Of a stretch of 41,929 nucleotides of DNA, positions 17,645 through 27,100 are shown in pieces. The stretch lies in assembly GCA_902578815.1 (NCBI GenBank), contig CACHEI010000019.1:1-41929 (forward strand). Reading direction: 5' to 3'. Position numbers and translations under genes: made by a program. Position 1 is the stretch's first letter. Every line of letters begins with the position of its first letter. Source of the DNA: an uncultured SAR116 cluster alpha proteobacterium (GTDB lineage: Bacteria; Pseudomonadota; Alphaproteobacteria; Puniceispirillales; Puniceispirillaceae). Below the pieces are notes generated by a model. The model was not told where the DNA came from. It did not search any database and worked only from the letters and a program-made list of their open reading frames with translations.

Positions 17645-18399
17645 CGCAGCGCTTTCTGATCAAGATTGAATATGATGGTGCGCCTTTCGTTGGCTGGCAA
17701 CGACAGGCCAACGGCATCTCTGTCCAACAGGTAATCGAGGAAGCCGCAACTCAGTTATGCGGACATGCCATAAAGGTTCAGGGGGCCGGACGAACCGATT
17801 CGGGGGTGCATGCAACAGGACAAGTAGCGCATCTGGATCTGCCCAAGAAATTCGATGAAAACAGGGTCACCGAAGCGCTAAATGCGCTGATCGGCAACTG
17901 GCCGGTGACGGTCTTAAAGGCACGGACTGTCGAAGAAAACATTCATGCCCGGTTTTCCGCGACTGGCCGTCGGTATCTCTATCGGATACTGGCCCAGCGA
18001 ACGCCGCCTGCGCTGGCTCTCGGACGCGTCTGGCATCACAGACAACCGCTTGATCCAGCAGCCATGCAACTGGCAGCCGATCGGATGCTCGGCAAGCATG
18101 ATTTTACCAGCTTCCGGGCAAGCCAGTGCCAGGCCGACAGTGCCATTCGCACGCTTGACGAGTTGCGCATCGACTCTGTTGGTGCGGAAATACATCTGCA
18201 TGTTGCGGCGCGGTCATTTCTGCATCATCAGGTGCGCAACATCACTGGCACACTCGCTCTTGTCGGCGCTGGCAAATGGAGTGCCGATGACGTCAGCACC
18301 GCACTTGCTGCGCGTGACAGATCGGCGGGCGGGCCGACAGCCCCCGCCGAGGGCCTGTATCTCTCTCATGTGAGCTATGCAGATATCAATTGGTCCTAG
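17641..18399 (+). CDS. truA: tRNA pseudouridine(38-40) synthase
   Basis: 252 aa. The catalytic motif GAGRTDSGVHA includes the essential Asp, and later stretches RRYLYRI, DFTSFRASQCQADSAIRTL, ARSFLHHQVRNITGTL and GLYLSHVSY are standard TruA landmarks. It isomerises uridines 38-40 in the anticodon arm. Translationally coupled to fmt by ATGA. Its stop overlaps the convergent gene that ends at 18396 by 4 nt. Confidence 0.96.
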   Translation: MTQRFLIKIEYDGAPFVGWQRQANGISVQQVIEEAATQLCGHAIKVQGAGRTDSGVHATGQVAHLDLPKKFDENRVTEALNALIGNWPVTVLKARTVEENIHARFSATGRRYLYRILAQRTPPALALGRVWHHRQPLDPAAMQLAADRMLGKHDFTSFRASQCQADSAIRTLDELRIDSVGAEIHLHVAARSFLHHQVRNITGTLALVGAGKWSADDVSTALAARDRSAGGPTAPAEGLYLSHVSYADINWS

Positions 18400-18968
18400 C
18401 CGACCGGCATATGCATCCTGATCTGAACAATGATGAACAGCAGCAGATCAATGACGAATGAGAGTGCGAGAAAGCCGGTTGCAACCCATCCACCACGCTG
18501 CAACTGTACCTTGCCAAGCCGCCACAGCCAATAGATTGTCCACACGATGATTGGCGTGATCAGCATCAGCAATTTCGGGTTTTCAGATACGATCACGAAA
18601 TTCTGGATAACCCCTGCGAACAAATGCTGGACATTCTCAATCCACAGAAAGGGCACGATATAGGCAAACATGCGCGCTTCAAGCTGCAGCGCACGCAGCG
18701 CCGCCATGAATAGAAACACCATGATCAGAACAGCCACCATCTGCATCATCATGTTGGCGAACAGCAGGGTCAGGCCATTCTGGATACCCGGATATACTGA
18801 CACCAGGAAGGTAAAGATCATCGACGCCCAGATCGCCTGCCACAGGCCGGGGATGTTGGCTTGAAAAGAATCATCTATGGACAGCTTGCCAAGCATCACC
18901 AGCACTGTGCGCTTGATATAGGTGAACAGCGCACCCGGCGCCAATGTCAAGCCGTAATGCTGCATCAT
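18396..18968 (-). CDS. Multi-pass membrane protein of unknown function
   Basis: 190 aa with about five hydrophobic helices (around residues 45-62, 65-95, 100-120, 130-150 and 160-185) and almost no large soluble part. The N-terminal soluble stretch LAPGALFTYIKRTVLVMLGKL and the general layout are reminiscent of Yip1-type proteins, but I cannot assign it. It is the last gene in the minus-strand run and its ATG overlaps the dapE stop (ATGA), so it is translated together with dapE. A role in envelope or transport is only inferred. Confidence 0.8.
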   Translation of the reverse strand: MMQHYGLTLAPGALFTYIKRTVLVMLGKLSIDDSFQANIPGLWQAIWASMIFTFLVSVYPGIQNGLTLLFANMMMQMVAVLIMVFLFMAALRALQLEARMFAYIVPFLWIENVQHLFAGVIQNFVIVSENPKLLMLITPIIVWTIYWLWRLGKVQLQRGGWVATGFLALSFVIDLLLFIIVQIRMHMPVG

Positions 18969-20116
18969 CTCACCTGTTCAAAGAATGAGTTTAGAATATG
19001 CGTGTAGATATCGGTAAGCGAGTCAATATCTTCCACTGTCACCTGCTCATCAATCTTGTGCATGGTCTTGCCGACCAGTCCAAATTCGGCAACCGGGCAG
19101 ATATTGGTAATGAACCGGGCATCTGATGTGCCGCCATTCGTCGATAATTTTGGCCGGCGGCCGACAATTTTCTCCGCGGCGTCGGCGATCATATGGGTCA
19201 ATTGACCAGGCGGCGTCAGGAAGGGATGCGCCGTCGATTTCCATTGCGCCTCCCAGGTACCGCCAACACGGTCAAAATGTTCCTCAAGCCAGCCGATCAG
19301 GCTGTCTGCGCTATGTTCGGTATTGAAACGAATGTTGAAGTTTGCTGTTGCACTTGCCGGAATGACATTACCTGCTTTGTTGCCGACATCGATTGACGTT
19401 ACATTCGCTGTCGATGGGTCAAAGAACTCTGTCCCACCATCAAGCTCACAGCCATTCACTGGCGCCAGCATCACCAGCAGATGTGTCAGCGGGTTGTCGG
19501 CAAGTTGCGGATAGGCAACATGCCCCTGAATGCCGGTCACCGTCAGTTTGCAGGACAAGCTGCCACGCCGTCCGTTCTTGATGACATCACCTATCTCGCT
19601 TACATTGGTTGGTTCGCCAACAAGACACATATCAGGCACATGGTCATTGTCGCGAATCCAGTCGATCATTCTGTTAGTGCCATTGATGGCATCGCCTTCT
19701 TCGTCACTCGTGATCAGGAAGCTGATCGAGCCCTGCTGCGGTGACGTTTCCAAAAAGCGCGCGGTAGCAGCAACAAACGCAGCGACACCACCCTTCATGT
19801 CAACTGCCCCACGACCATGAATCCTGCCATCAACAATATCTCCTGAGAAAGGATCATGGGTCCAGGCAGCTGTATCGCCCGGCGGCACTACATCGATATG
19901 GCCAGCAAAGGCAAAATGCGGACCCTTTGTACCCCAACGGGCGAATAGATTGTCGACACGCTGATCTGCCTCGCCAAATGGCAGGCGCGTGCAGGCGCAG
20001 CCCATGGCTGTCAATTCGGCCTCGAGCAAATCGAGTGCGCCACCCTCCCTCGGCGTCACAGAGGGACATTGAACGAGCCTCTGTGCGAGCAGAACAGCCT
20101 GTGAGGTTCTGTCCAT
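18965..20116 (-). CDS. dapE: Succinyl-diaminopimelate desuccinylase
   Basis: 383 aa from ATG 20116. M20 metallopeptidase fold: FAGHIDVVPPGD (metal-binding His), GRGAVDMKGGVAAF (bridging Asp), SDEEGDAING (catalytic Glu and metal-binding Glu), LVGEPTN and the C-terminal HKIDE metal ligand. NGGTSDARF is typical of DapE rather than ArgE. It removes succinate from N-succinyl-LL-diaminopimelate on the route to lysine and peptidoglycan. The start overlaps the dapD stop as TGATG, so the two are coupled. Confidence 0.95.
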   Translation of the reverse strand: MDRTSQAVLLAQRLVQCPSVTPREGGALDLLEAELTAMGCACTRLPFGEADQRVDNLFARWGTKGPHFAFAGHIDVVPPGDTAAWTHDPFSGDIVDGRIHGRGAVDMKGGVAAFVAATARFLETSPQQGSISFLITSDEEGDAINGTNRMIDWIRDNDHVPDMCLVGEPTNVSEIGDVIKNGRRGSLSCKLTVTGIQGHVAYPQLADNPLTHLLVMLAPVNGCELDGGTEFFDPSTANVTSIDVGNKAGNVIPASATANFNIRFNTEHSADSLIGWLEEHFDRVGGTWEAQWKSTAHPFLTPPGQLTHMIADAAEKIVGRRPKLSTNGGTSDARFITNICPVAEFGLVGKTMHKIDEQVTVEDIDSLTDIYTHILNSFFEQVR

Positions 20117-20976
20117 CAATCTCTCAAAAGGTCATTTACCGAAGTCTTGGAACGGGTCTTCTCATCCACCTGTTTGATGATCACGGCACAGGACAGTGAA
20201 GGCCCCAGACTGCCATCGGCAAGCGGTTTTCCTGGCAATGAACCTGGCACAACAACCGAATAGGCTGGCACACGACCCATGTGAATCTCACCAGTCACAC
20301 GGTCAATGATCTTTGTTGAAGCACCAATAAATACACCCATGGACAGGACAGCGCCGCGCTCAACAACCACGCCTTCGACAACCTCGGAGCGGGCGCCAAT
20401 GAAACAGTCATCTTCGATGATTACCGGACCAGCCTGCAGAGGTTCAAGGACACCGCCAATGCCAGCACCTCCGGACAGATGGACATTCTTGCCAATCTGC
20501 GCACATGAGCCAACAGTCGCCCATGTATCAACCATCGTGCCGCTGTCAACAAAGGCACCGAGATTTACAAAGCTCGGCATCAGCACGGCACCAGACGCAA
20601 TATGGGCAGAGTGCCGGACAATACAGCCGGGAACAGCGCGAAAGCCTGCAGCGCGGAACCTGGTCTCATCCCAGCCAGCAAATTTCGAGGGTACTTTGTC
20701 CCACCACAGAGCCTCGCCACTATCTGGATAGGTGGTGCCAGAGGGTATACAGGCCATATCATTCATGCGGAACGACAACAACACAGCTTTTTTCAGCCAC
20801 TGATTGACCTGCCACAAGTGATCACCGAGAGGTTCAGCAACCCGGGCGGCACCGCTGTCAAGCATGTTCAGCGCCGCCATCACAGCCTCTCGCACAGAGC
20901 CGCCGGCCTGGATGCTGATGTTGTCGCGGTCATCCCAGGCAGCATTGATTTCAGTTTCGAGTTGCGCCTTTTCCAT
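20116..20976 (-). CDS. dapD: 2,3,4,5-tetrahydropyridine-2,6-dicarboxylate N-succinyltransferase
   Basis: 286 aa from ATG 20976, which has a clear AGGAG; the frame is open to 21063 without family sequence. The left-handed beta-helix of hexapeptide repeats is visible ([61 protein letters not shown]), and the C-terminal [10 protein letters not shown] is conserved. It transfers succinyl from succinyl-CoA in the DAP pathway and works directly before DapE, its 1-nt-overlapping neighbour. Confidence 0.96.
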   Translation of the reverse strand: MEKAQLETEINAAWDDRDNISIQAGGSVREAVMAALNMLDSGAARVAEPLGDHLWQVNQWLKKAVLLSFRMNDMACIPSGTTYPDSGEALWWDKVPSKFAGWDETRFRAAGFRAVPGCIVRHSAHIASGAVLMPSFVNLGAFVDSGTMVDTWATVGSCAQIGKNVHLSGGAGIGGVLEPLQAGPVIIEDDCFIGARSEVVEGVVVERGAVLSMGVFIGASTKIIDRVTGEIHMGRVPAYSVVVPGSLPGKPLADGSLGPSLSCAVIIKQVDEKTRSKTSVNDLLRD

Positions 20977-21046
20977 TCTGGTCTCCTGGTCACTGGGCAG
21001 GTAGGCCGTTTGACCACCTTCTGCTTTCGAGTCTGATATCGGCGTT

Positions 21047-21736
21047 TTACGCCTGATTGGCAAGGGTCTGGCCGGTCAGCGGCGCAAGAAAGCTCTTAAG
21101 ATCCTCACCAATATAATGCACATAGGGCTCTTCAGCGCCTTTTGCGGCCCATTCATAATCACTCGTTAGCCAGACAGTGCGCATGCCCATGGCTGCGGCC
21201 GGTTCAAGATTGCGGGCCATATCCTCAATCATCACCGCGCCGTGTGGATCAATGCCAGTCTTTTCCATGAATTTTGCAAAGGCATGGGCTTCGGGCTTGG
21301 GTACATAGTCTGCCTCTACAATATCAAAAATATGCTCAAAATGATGGCGTATGCCATAGGCATTCAGGATGTTTTCCGCATGCGGCACCGTGCCATTGGT
21401 AAAGATATGTTTTCGGCCAGGCAACTTGGCAAGCATCGCCTCCAGTTCAGTCTCACGCTGCAAGTCACTGACGTCAATGTCATGCACGAAATGCAGATAG
21501 TCAGCCGGCTCAAGCCCCTCTTCAACCATGAGACCGCGCATCGTTGTGCCGTAACGCTGGAACAAATCTTTTTGAATCACGCGTGCCTCATCCTGTGGGA
21601 CGTCAAAATGAGTGGCTACAAATTCGGTGATTCGCACGGCAACCCGGACAAACAGGTTGGACCGTGCCGGGTAGATCGTGTTGTCGAGGTCAAAGATCCA
21701 ATCCTTGATTTCCTCCACAGGAAAAATCTGCGTCAT
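21047..21736 (-). CDS. HAD-family pyrimidine 5'-nucleotidase (SDT1/PhnX-like)
   Basis: 229 aa from ATG 21736, with GGAG 9 nt upstream. HAD motif I is [11 protein letters not shown] (nucleophile DxD), motif II is FTNGT, the lysine is in VPKPEAHAF and motif IV is [12 protein letters not shown]. The sequence D-L-D-N-T-L/I-Y-P with YGTTMRGLM belongs to the pyrimidine 5'-nucleotidase subgroup common beside dapD and argB in alphaproteobacteria. It likely dephosphorylates nucleotides or small phosphates in the cytosol. It lies 42 nt after argB and 70 nt before dapD. Confidence 0.87.
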   Translation of the reverse strand: MTQIFPVEEIKDWIFDLDNTIYPARSNLFVRVAVRITEFVATHFDVPQDEARVIQKDLFQRYGTTMRGLMVEEGLEPADYLHFVHDIDVSDLQRETELEAMLAKLPGRKHIFTNGTVPHAENILNAYGIRHHFEHIFDIVEADYVPKPEAHAFAKFMEKTGIDPHGAVMIEDMARNLEPAAAMGMRTVWLTSDYEWAAKGAEEPYVHYIGEDLKSFLAPLTGQTLANQA

Positions 21737-21778
21737 GATTTTCAACTCCATCTTTTAACTCTGTGGCCGACCACCCAT

Positions 21779-22687
21779 CTAGTCAGGTTTTATAAAGGTA
21801 CCCATCCCATGTTCGGTGAACAATTCGACAAGCAATGCGTGCGGGGCGCGTCCATCCATGATCACCGCGGCCTCGGCACCACCGAGGACAGCCTGAATAC
21901 AGGTCTCAACCTTTGGGATCATACCGCCAGACACCGTACCATCGTAGATTAGGCTCTCTGCCTCGCTGACCGTGAGTTCGGATACCAGATTGCCAGCGCT
22001 GTCGAGAACACCGGGAACGTCGGTCAGCATCAACATCCGCGTGGCACCGAGCGCAGCAGAGATGGCACCTGCTGCAGTATCAGCGTTGATGTTGTATGTC
22101 ATCCCATCCTCACCACCACCAACCGGGGCCACGACGGGGATCAGATTTTTCTCACCTAGTGCATCCAGAACTTCGGTATTGATCTTCGAGGGCTCGCCAA
22201 CAAAGCCAAGATCAACAACCTTCTCTATCGCGCTGCTCGCTGATTTTGCCTGTGCAAGCAGCTTGCGCGCCATGATCAGGCCACCATCCTTGCCAGAAAT
22301 GCCGACGGCACGAGCACCAGCCATAGTGATGGCGGCAACAAGCGCCTTGTTGATCCCTCCAGCCAGAACCATTTCAACGACAGATATGGTTGCCTCATCC
22401 GTCACCCGTAAACCATCGATAAAATTGGATTCGATCTGCAGCTTTTTCAGCATCTCACCAATCTGCGGACCACCACCATGCACCACAACAGGCCGCGCGC
22501 CCACCTGGTCGAGAAGTGCAATATCGGATGCAAAGGCGCTCACATATTCAGGTTCACCCATGGCATGCCCGCCAAATTTTACCACTAGGGTCTTGTCAGA
22601 ATAGCAGCGCATGAAAGGCAGAGCCTCGATCAGCATGCCTGCCTTTTCCAGAAATTGGTCTGCCGATGTGTCTAGCGAGTTATCCAT
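21779..22687 (-). CDS. argB: Acetylglutamate kinase
   Basis: 302 aa. Amino acid kinase fold with LVVKFGGHAMG (ATP-binding Lys and Gly loop), PVVVHGGGPQIGEML, GLRVTDEATISVVEMVLAG, NINADTAAGAIS and SGGMIPKVE. These define ArgB, which phosphorylates N-acetylglutamate in arginine synthesis. The length and N-terminal helix (QFLEKAGMLIEALPFM) suggest the hexameric, arginine-feedback-sensitive type. The ATG is preceded by AAGGGCGG. A gap of about 147 nt separates it from engB, in which I found no gene. Confidence 0.95.
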   Translation of the reverse strand: MDNSLDTSADQFLEKAGMLIEALPFMRCYSDKTLVVKFGGHAMGEPEYVSAFASDIALLDQVGARPVVVHGGGPQIGEMLKKLQIESNFIDGLRVTDEATISVVEMVLAGGINKALVAAITMAGARAVGISGKDGGLIMARKLLAQAKSASSAIEKVVDLGFVGEPSKINTEVLDALGEKNLIPVVAPVGGGEDGMTYNINADTAAGAISAALGATRMLMLTDVPGVLDSAGNLVSELTVSEAESLIYDGTVSGGMIPKVETCIQAVLGGAEAAVIMDGRAPHALLVELFTEHGMGTFIKPD

Positions 22688-22834
22688 AGTGCCGCCCTTG
22701 AACCAGCCATGTGCCTCAGACGGGACAAGGTGATGTCAGGCCGCCCATTATCTACACCAACTGCGACAGCCAAAATATCGGTATTGTAGCCAGATACGCA
22801 AGCCCTACATAACCCAACAGACTGCGAAAAATGC

Positions 22835-23491
22835 TCAGTTTTCGGCAAACAACGCAAGATGCCCCCGCAAATGTGCAACGCCATCACCCCGTTTTGAAGA
22901 GGTAACAAACAGCTCGGGAAAGGCCGCGACATGCTTGGTGATGGCGGCCTCGGTTACCTTGCACACCGTCTCAAGCGCAGCCGGTTTCAGTTTGTCAGCT
23001 TTGGTAAGGACAGCAGCCCACGACACAGCCGTATCATTAAGCAGTTCCATGATCTCCCAGTCAGCCTTGCCGACTCCACGTCGCGAGTCGATTAGCAGAA
23101 AAACGCGCTGCAAAGATATACGCCCAGACAAATATTTGCGGGTTAGATTTGTCCAGGCTTTGATATCAGATTTTGGTGCAGAAGCGTAGCCATAGCCCGG
23201 CAGATCAACCAGCTGCAGCCGGTGCGCAAGGTCAAAGAAGATTAACTGCCGGGTGCGCCCTGGCGTCTGCGAGGTTCTCGCCAAGGTCTTACGTCCTGTC
23301 AATGCGTTAACCAGCGACGATTTGCCAACATTCGACCGCCCAGCAAAACATACCTCCGGCAGGGTAATTGGCGGCAGCGCATGCATGCTGTTTACAGCGG
23401 CGATGAAGTCACACTGACCAGCAAAAAGCAGACGACCTGCTTCCAGCTGGCTCGATGTCAGCTCTGCGCTACGCGCTTCATAATGAACCAT
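22835..23491 (-). CDS. engB: Ribosome biogenesis GTP-binding protein YihA/YsxC (EngB)
   Basis: 218 aa from ATG 23491; TTG 23527 and ATG 23521 are other options in frame. The G domain shows CFAGRSNVGKSSLVNAL (G1), TPGRTRQL (G2), LVDLPGYGYA (G3), VLTKADKL (G4) and TSSKRGDG (G5). It is a TRAFAC-class GTPase for 50S subunit assembly. Its start lies inside the 3' end of yidC, giving a 34-nt overlap, consistent with coupled translation. It precedes argB on the same strand. Confidence 0.92.
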   Translation of the reverse strand: MVHYEARSAELTSSQLEAGRLLFAGQCDFIAAVNSMHALPPITLPEVCFAGRSNVGKSSLVNALTGRKTLARTSQTPGRTRQLIFFDLAHRLQLVDLPGYGYASAPKSDIKAWTNLTRKYLSGRISLQRVFLLIDSRRGVGKADWEIMELLNDTAVSWAAVLTKADKLKPAALETVCKVTEAAITKHVAAFPELFVTSSKRGDGVAHLRGHLALFAEN

Positions 23492-25215
23492 TGTTGTGCC
23501 ATGGAAAGCAGGTTGTTCCATGTCCAATAAATTACCAGGCCTGCCGGGAAAGTAGCCAGGAGAAAGGTGAAGAAAAGCGGCATGAATTGGAACACCTTGG
23601 CCTGGATGGGGTCAGGCGGTGCCGGGTTGAGGCGCATCTGCAGGAACATCGAGATTCCCATAAGAATCGGCCACACACCGAGCTGCAGGAAAGAAGGCAG
23701 AAAATCCGTTGAATAGGGCAGAATGCCAAATAGGTTGAAAATAGAGGTTGGGTCAGGTGCTGACAGGTCGGTAATCCAGCCAAAGAATGGTGCATGCCGC
23801 ATTTCAATGGTGACAAATAGTACTTTGTAAAGGGCGAAGAAAACGGGAATTTGCAGGAGCACTGGTAAACAGCCTGCTGCTGGATTGACCTGCTCCGCCT
23901 TATAAAGCGCCATCATCTCCTTGTTCAGCGCCATGCGGTCATCGCCATAGCGCTCCCGCAGGTTTTGAATCTTTGGCGCCAGCAGACGCATCTTGCCCAT
24001 TGAGCGGTAGGATTTGTTGGCAAGTGGAAAAAACACAAGCTTAACGAGAACAGTAAATGCCATCGTCGCCAGGCCAAAATTGCCAAGGATGCCGTTTAGC
24101 CAGTTGATCGCATAAAAGAAAGGCTTAGTCAGGAAATAGAACCAGCCAAAATCAATAGCGAGATCGAAGTTTGGAATATCAAACTTATCAGCATAATGAT
24201 CAAGAAGCGTAACCTTTTTCGCTCCAGCGAAAAGGCGGCTTTTCGATTTCACGCTGCCCCCCGGGGCAACCACCATGCCGGCAGTGTCGATAAAGTCAAC
24301 CTGGTACCGATCTGTTGGGCCACTCAGCGATTTAAATGCAAAAGAATAGTGGCGATCCTGATCGGGAAGAACCGCCGCCAGCCAGTATTTGTCGGTGAAA
24401 CCGATCCAGCCGCCAGGCTGATCTGGATCAATTTTAGACACACCGCCATCGGCATCCTTGATGTCGTCATAATCCTCCTCACTCAGCGTTTCATCAAAGA
24501 CGCCAAGCGCGCCCTCATGAAGAATGTAGATGCCACTAGTTGGGGGGGTTCCGTGACGGCGAACCAATCCATAGGGAAAGACTGTGAGTGCAGTGTCCAG
24601 GCTGCTTGTGACCACATCATCAAAGGTAATGATGTAATCATCATTGATGGCGATGGTTCGGGTGAAAACAAGGCCATTGTTGTTGTTCCACGTCAAAGTG
24701 ACAGGTTTTGCCGGTGAAAGCACATCACCGCTGGCAGTCCAAAGCGTGTCCGCTCCCGGCATCGGTTGCTGCTTGTCGGACACCGCCCATCCAAATTCAG
24801 CAAAAAACGAATTGTTTTCGCTAATCTTCTTCAGAAATTGGATGTTTTGAGATGCCACTTCCTGGGTTTCGCGATAATCGGTCAAAACCACGTCATCAAT
24901 GCGGGCACCCTGCAGTGAGAAGGAACCACTAACCAGAGGCGCGTCGATGACAATCCGTTTTGCCGTATCGGCGATGGCTGTTGCCATATCGCCTGTCGTC
25001 GTTTTAATAGCGCTAATACCCGGTTGATCTATCGCAGTCGTCGCCTGGTGCATTGCACTGTCTAAGGCTGGCTGTTCTCCCTGTTGCTCTGCCAAAAGCT
25101 GTTGTTGCGCCGCTTCCTTTTCCAGCTCGGGACCCACAACAAAAATTTGCCAGCCAAAAAGAACAGCCATCGAGAGAGCGACGGCAAGAAGCAAGTTGCG
25201 GTTATCGGAATTCAT
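23458..25215 (-). CDS. yidC: Membrane protein insertase YidC/Oxa1
   Basis: 585 aa from ATG 25215 with AAGG upstream; longer open frame to 25329 is not family-like. N-terminal helix (NLLLAVALSMAVLFGWQIFVV) is followed by a large periplasmic beta domain and the conserved insertase region: GWFYFLTKPFFYAINWL, GLATMAFTVLVKLVFFPLANKSY, NPAAGCLPVLLQIPVFFALYKVL and the final FPAGLVIYWTWNNLLSMAQQW helix. It inserts and folds inner membrane proteins with or without SecYEG. Neighbours yidD and rnpA-rpmH upstream are the classical set. Confidence 0.96.
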   Translation of the reverse strand: MNSDNRNLLLAVALSMAVLFGWQIFVVGPELEKEAAQQQLLAEQQGEQPALDSAMHQATTAIDQPGISAIKTTTGDMATAIADTAKRIVIDAPLVSGSFSLQGARIDDVVLTDYRETQEVASQNIQFLKKISENNSFFAEFGWAVSDKQQPMPGADTLWTASGDVLSPAKPVTLTWNNNNGLVFTRTIAINDDYIITFDDVVTSSLDTALTVFPYGLVRRHGTPPTSGIYILHEGALGVFDETLSEEDYDDIKDADGGVSKIDPDQPGGWIGFTDKYWLAAVLPDQDRHYSFAFKSLSGPTDRYQVDFIDTAGMVVAPGGSVKSKSRLFAGAKKVTLLDHYADKFDIPNFDLAIDFGWFYFLTKPFFYAINWLNGILGNFGLATMAFTVLVKLVFFPLANKSYRSMGKMRLLAPKIQNLRERYGDDRMALNKEMMALYKAEQVNPAAGCLPVLLQIPVFFALYKVLFVTIEMRHAPFFGWITDLSAPDPTSIFNLFGILPYSTDFLPSFLQLGVWPILMGISMFLQMRLNPAPPDPIQAKVFQFMPLFFTFLLATFPAGLVIYWTWNNLLSMAQQWFIMKRVAQS

Positions 25216-25228
25216 TACAGAGACCTTT

Positions 25229-25570
25229 TCATGGGGCGCGATGACGGTCGCTGATGTGTTCATCAACAGGAGTGCGCCCATCGGCGTTGGATTGGTCTTC
25301 GCCAGAACAAACTGGCGGGACGGGGTCAAAAGTGGGCGTTGCCCATGGATGACAGCGCAAGATACGTTTTAAAGCATACCACAATCCGCGCAAGGGGCCA
25401 TGCAATCTCAATGTGTCTTTTGCATATTGTGAACAGGTTGGCAGATGTCGGCATTGGGCGCCCATGAAAGGCGAAACACAAGCCTGGTATAGCCATAAAA
25501 GCCCACGCAAGACTCCACCGGCAAAGTAGTGCAACAATATGGCAGGCAAATAACAACCTTGTTTCGGCAT
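25229..25570 (-). CDS. yidD: Membrane protein insertion efficiency factor YidD
   Basis: 113 aa from ATG 25570, overlapping the rnpA stop (TGATG). Family features are GLLWLYQACVSPFMGAQCRHLPTCSQYAKD (the cysteine motif with C-R-H/F-x-P-T-C-S-x-Y) and HPWATPTFDPVP. YidD is a small amphipathic protein at the inner membrane that aids YidC. The C-terminal 25 residues after DPVPP are longer than in many homologues. The stop lies 13 nt before the yidC ATG. Confidence 0.93.
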   Translation of the reverse strand: MPKQGCYLPAILLHYFAGGVLRGLLWLYQACVSPFMGAQCRHLPTCSQYAKDTLRLHGPLRGLWYALKRILRCHPWATPTFDPVPPVCSGEDQSNADGRTPVDEHISDRHRAP

Positions 25571-25965
25571 CAGACCTGTCCACTCTTGCAAGATGAGCCC
25601 AGCATCCAATACGCTACATCCTGACTATCCATCTGGCGATGCAGGTAGCAGACCGCCTTTTCAACATCCCTAACGAGATCCTGCCACTCGCGCTTTGCGG
25701 TGTCGTAGCGGGCTATCATCACGTAATCGAGGCCGGAACGCGCCACAGGTTGGAGGCATTCACGCATGGCAGCGCGCAACCGCCGGCGCGCCCGGTTGCG
25801 GATAACTGCATTACCAATTTTTCTGGATGCTGTGAAACCAACCCGCCATTCGGCAAGCTCATTGGGGGCCGCTTGCATAACAACGCCACGCGAAACCGTC
25901 TTGAGCCCGTAATTACGGGCAAGCAGAAAACCGGCTCGCGACGGAATGCTGTTTACCCTGGGCAA
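25570..25965 (-). CDS. rnpA: Ribonuclease P protein component
   Basis: 131 aa from a TTG start at 25965. The RNase P signature RNRARRRLR (RNR motif) is preceded by WRVGFTASRKIGNAVIRNRARR, and DYVMIARYDT follows. The protein is basic and binds RNase P RNA to mature tRNA 5' ends. The start follows rpmH by 17 nt, and the stop overlaps yidD, so rpmH-rnpA-yidD-yidC is one transcription unit. No ATG exists before the conserved part, so a TTG is accepted. Confidence 0.93.
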   Translation of the reverse strand: MPRVNSIPSRAGFLLARNYGLKTVSRGVVMQAAPNELAEWRVGFTASRKIGNAVIRNRARRRLRAAMRECLQPVARSGLDYVMIARYDTAKREWQDLVRDVEKAVCYLHRQMDSQDVAYWMLGSSCKSGQV

Positions 25966-25982
25966 ACTAGTGGTTCCGCTTA

Positions 25983-26117
25983 TTAGGCTGAAAGGCGCGC
26001 GCGGCCCTTCGCACGACGTGCCCGAAGGACACGTCGCCCGCCAACGGAGGCCATTCGAGACCGAAATCCATGACGACGCTTGCGAACCAATACGCTAGGC
26101 TGATAGGTGCGTTTCAT
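25983..26117 (-). CDS. rpmH: 50S ribosomal protein L34
   Basis: 44 aa, too short for most ORF filters. The translation begins [19 protein letters not shown] and ends [11 protein letters not shown], the canonical L34 sequence. AAGGAG lies just before the ATG at 26117. L34 is a small basic protein of the large subunit. It heads the rpmH-rnpA-yidD-yidC-engB-argB run and is preceded by a good promoter. Confidence 0.97.
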   Translation of the reverse strand: MKRTYQPSVLVRKRRHGFRSRMASVGGRRVLRARRAKGRARLSA

Positions 26118-26162
26118 AACGACGCTCCTTTCAAATAACTTTATATTCGAATTCTAACCCGC

Positions 26163-26191
26163 GTTGTATGCCGCGACCGGCTTGCTGTCAA
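26163..26191 (-). promoter_or_regulatory. Putative sigma-70 promoter of rpmH operon
   Basis: On the minus strand a perfect TTGACA (26191-26186) is followed by 17 nt and TACAAC (26168-26163). It sits about 46 nt before the rpmH start codon. Position and the perfect -35 box make it a credible start for the ribosomal protein operon. Confidence 0.55.
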
Positions 26192-26266
26192 CGTCTTTTG
26201 CCAAGGTGATAATGTTATCACTCTGCTAACATTTGACACACAAAAAATATTTGGCGCGAACCCTCA

Positions 26267-26285
26267 GGAAAGAGACACTCTTTCC
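26267..26285. repeat. Perfect hairpin GGAAAGAG-ACA-CTCTTTCC
   Basis: Eight-base perfect inverted arms with a 3-nt loop, located about 75 nt upstream of the rpmH promoter. No T tract follows on either strand. It could be a transcript-end signal for something now decayed or a regulatory stem. Confidence 0.4.
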
Positions 26286-26407
26286 ACCCGCATTATTTCC
26301 AGCTGGGACCGTATTTTAATCTGACAGGCATGGCAAAATTGCGTAACAAATTAAACTGGGGAGACGAAGGTCATCACAGGACGGCATATTGAACTTGCCT
26401 TTTCTGG

Positions 26408-27033
26408 CTTGCACTTAAGGTACACGACGATTTCCAATCCTCTGCCTTCCTGAACAACAAATTCGATAAAGTGGCAAAAGCCGTCTAGCAGATACACCGC
26501 GATAAATTCGTCGCTCTTCGTCAGCACAAACGACTTGCTGGCATCATTGGCCCCTTACAAAAATCAACCATGACATCCCCGATGTCCTCGGCTCGGCAAC
26601 ATTGGTGACTAATGCCCCGATAGGGTCGGACAAGCCCACGGTACAATGGTCAGCACCACATGTCGCCCGATCACTGTAAGAGTTGGCCTATCTCTGGCAG
26701 TCAATGCTTGACTATCTTGTTGATGCGCCTCCACCCAAGCTTGAAGTCATACTAATGAAAGAGTTTGCGGATGAGTTGGAAATTGCCACCGGAGTGGCGT
26801 TTATCTATAAAGGAAGATCCAAGTTTTTCGCAGATAGAATTATCCTTTTTCGTATCCTACTTAATCTGGCGCGCAATGAAGGCGTTGTTGGCGCAAACGG
26901 ACTGCAGATTGATAACGGGAGGGCCAGTCACCCGGGCGTCATCGACATTCTCGATAATTGCACCGGCATCAGCAATGGGCATGCCGAACTTTTGTTCAGG
27001 CGTTTTAAGGGACAAAGATTGGCGGCAATTTAG
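26408..27033 (+). pseudogene. Decayed cytosolic sensor histidine kinase
   Basis: Three remnants in order resemble alphaproteobacterial soluble histidine kinases. Near 26408 a frame reads LALKVHDDFQSSAFLNNKFD and stops at TAG. From about 26560 another frame reads KINHDIPDVLGSATLV, matching the INHDIRN phosphoacceptor His box (His codon 26569-26571), continues to APHVARSL, meets TAA at 26677-26679, then reads on in the same frame with QSMLDYLVDAPPPK. A degenerate ATPase domain follows: LFRILLNLARNE (N box), VIDILDNCTGI (G1-like, DNGPGI eroded) and LLFRRFKG, then it ends without the G2 box. Stops, a frameshift, and lost motif residues show decay. No partner response regulator is nearby. Confidence 0.7.
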
Positions 27034-27100
27034 AGTGAACGCGTTCGAACCATGACAACAATGTATTCTAGCTTTATCTGCTTGAACAAATTTTCCTAGC

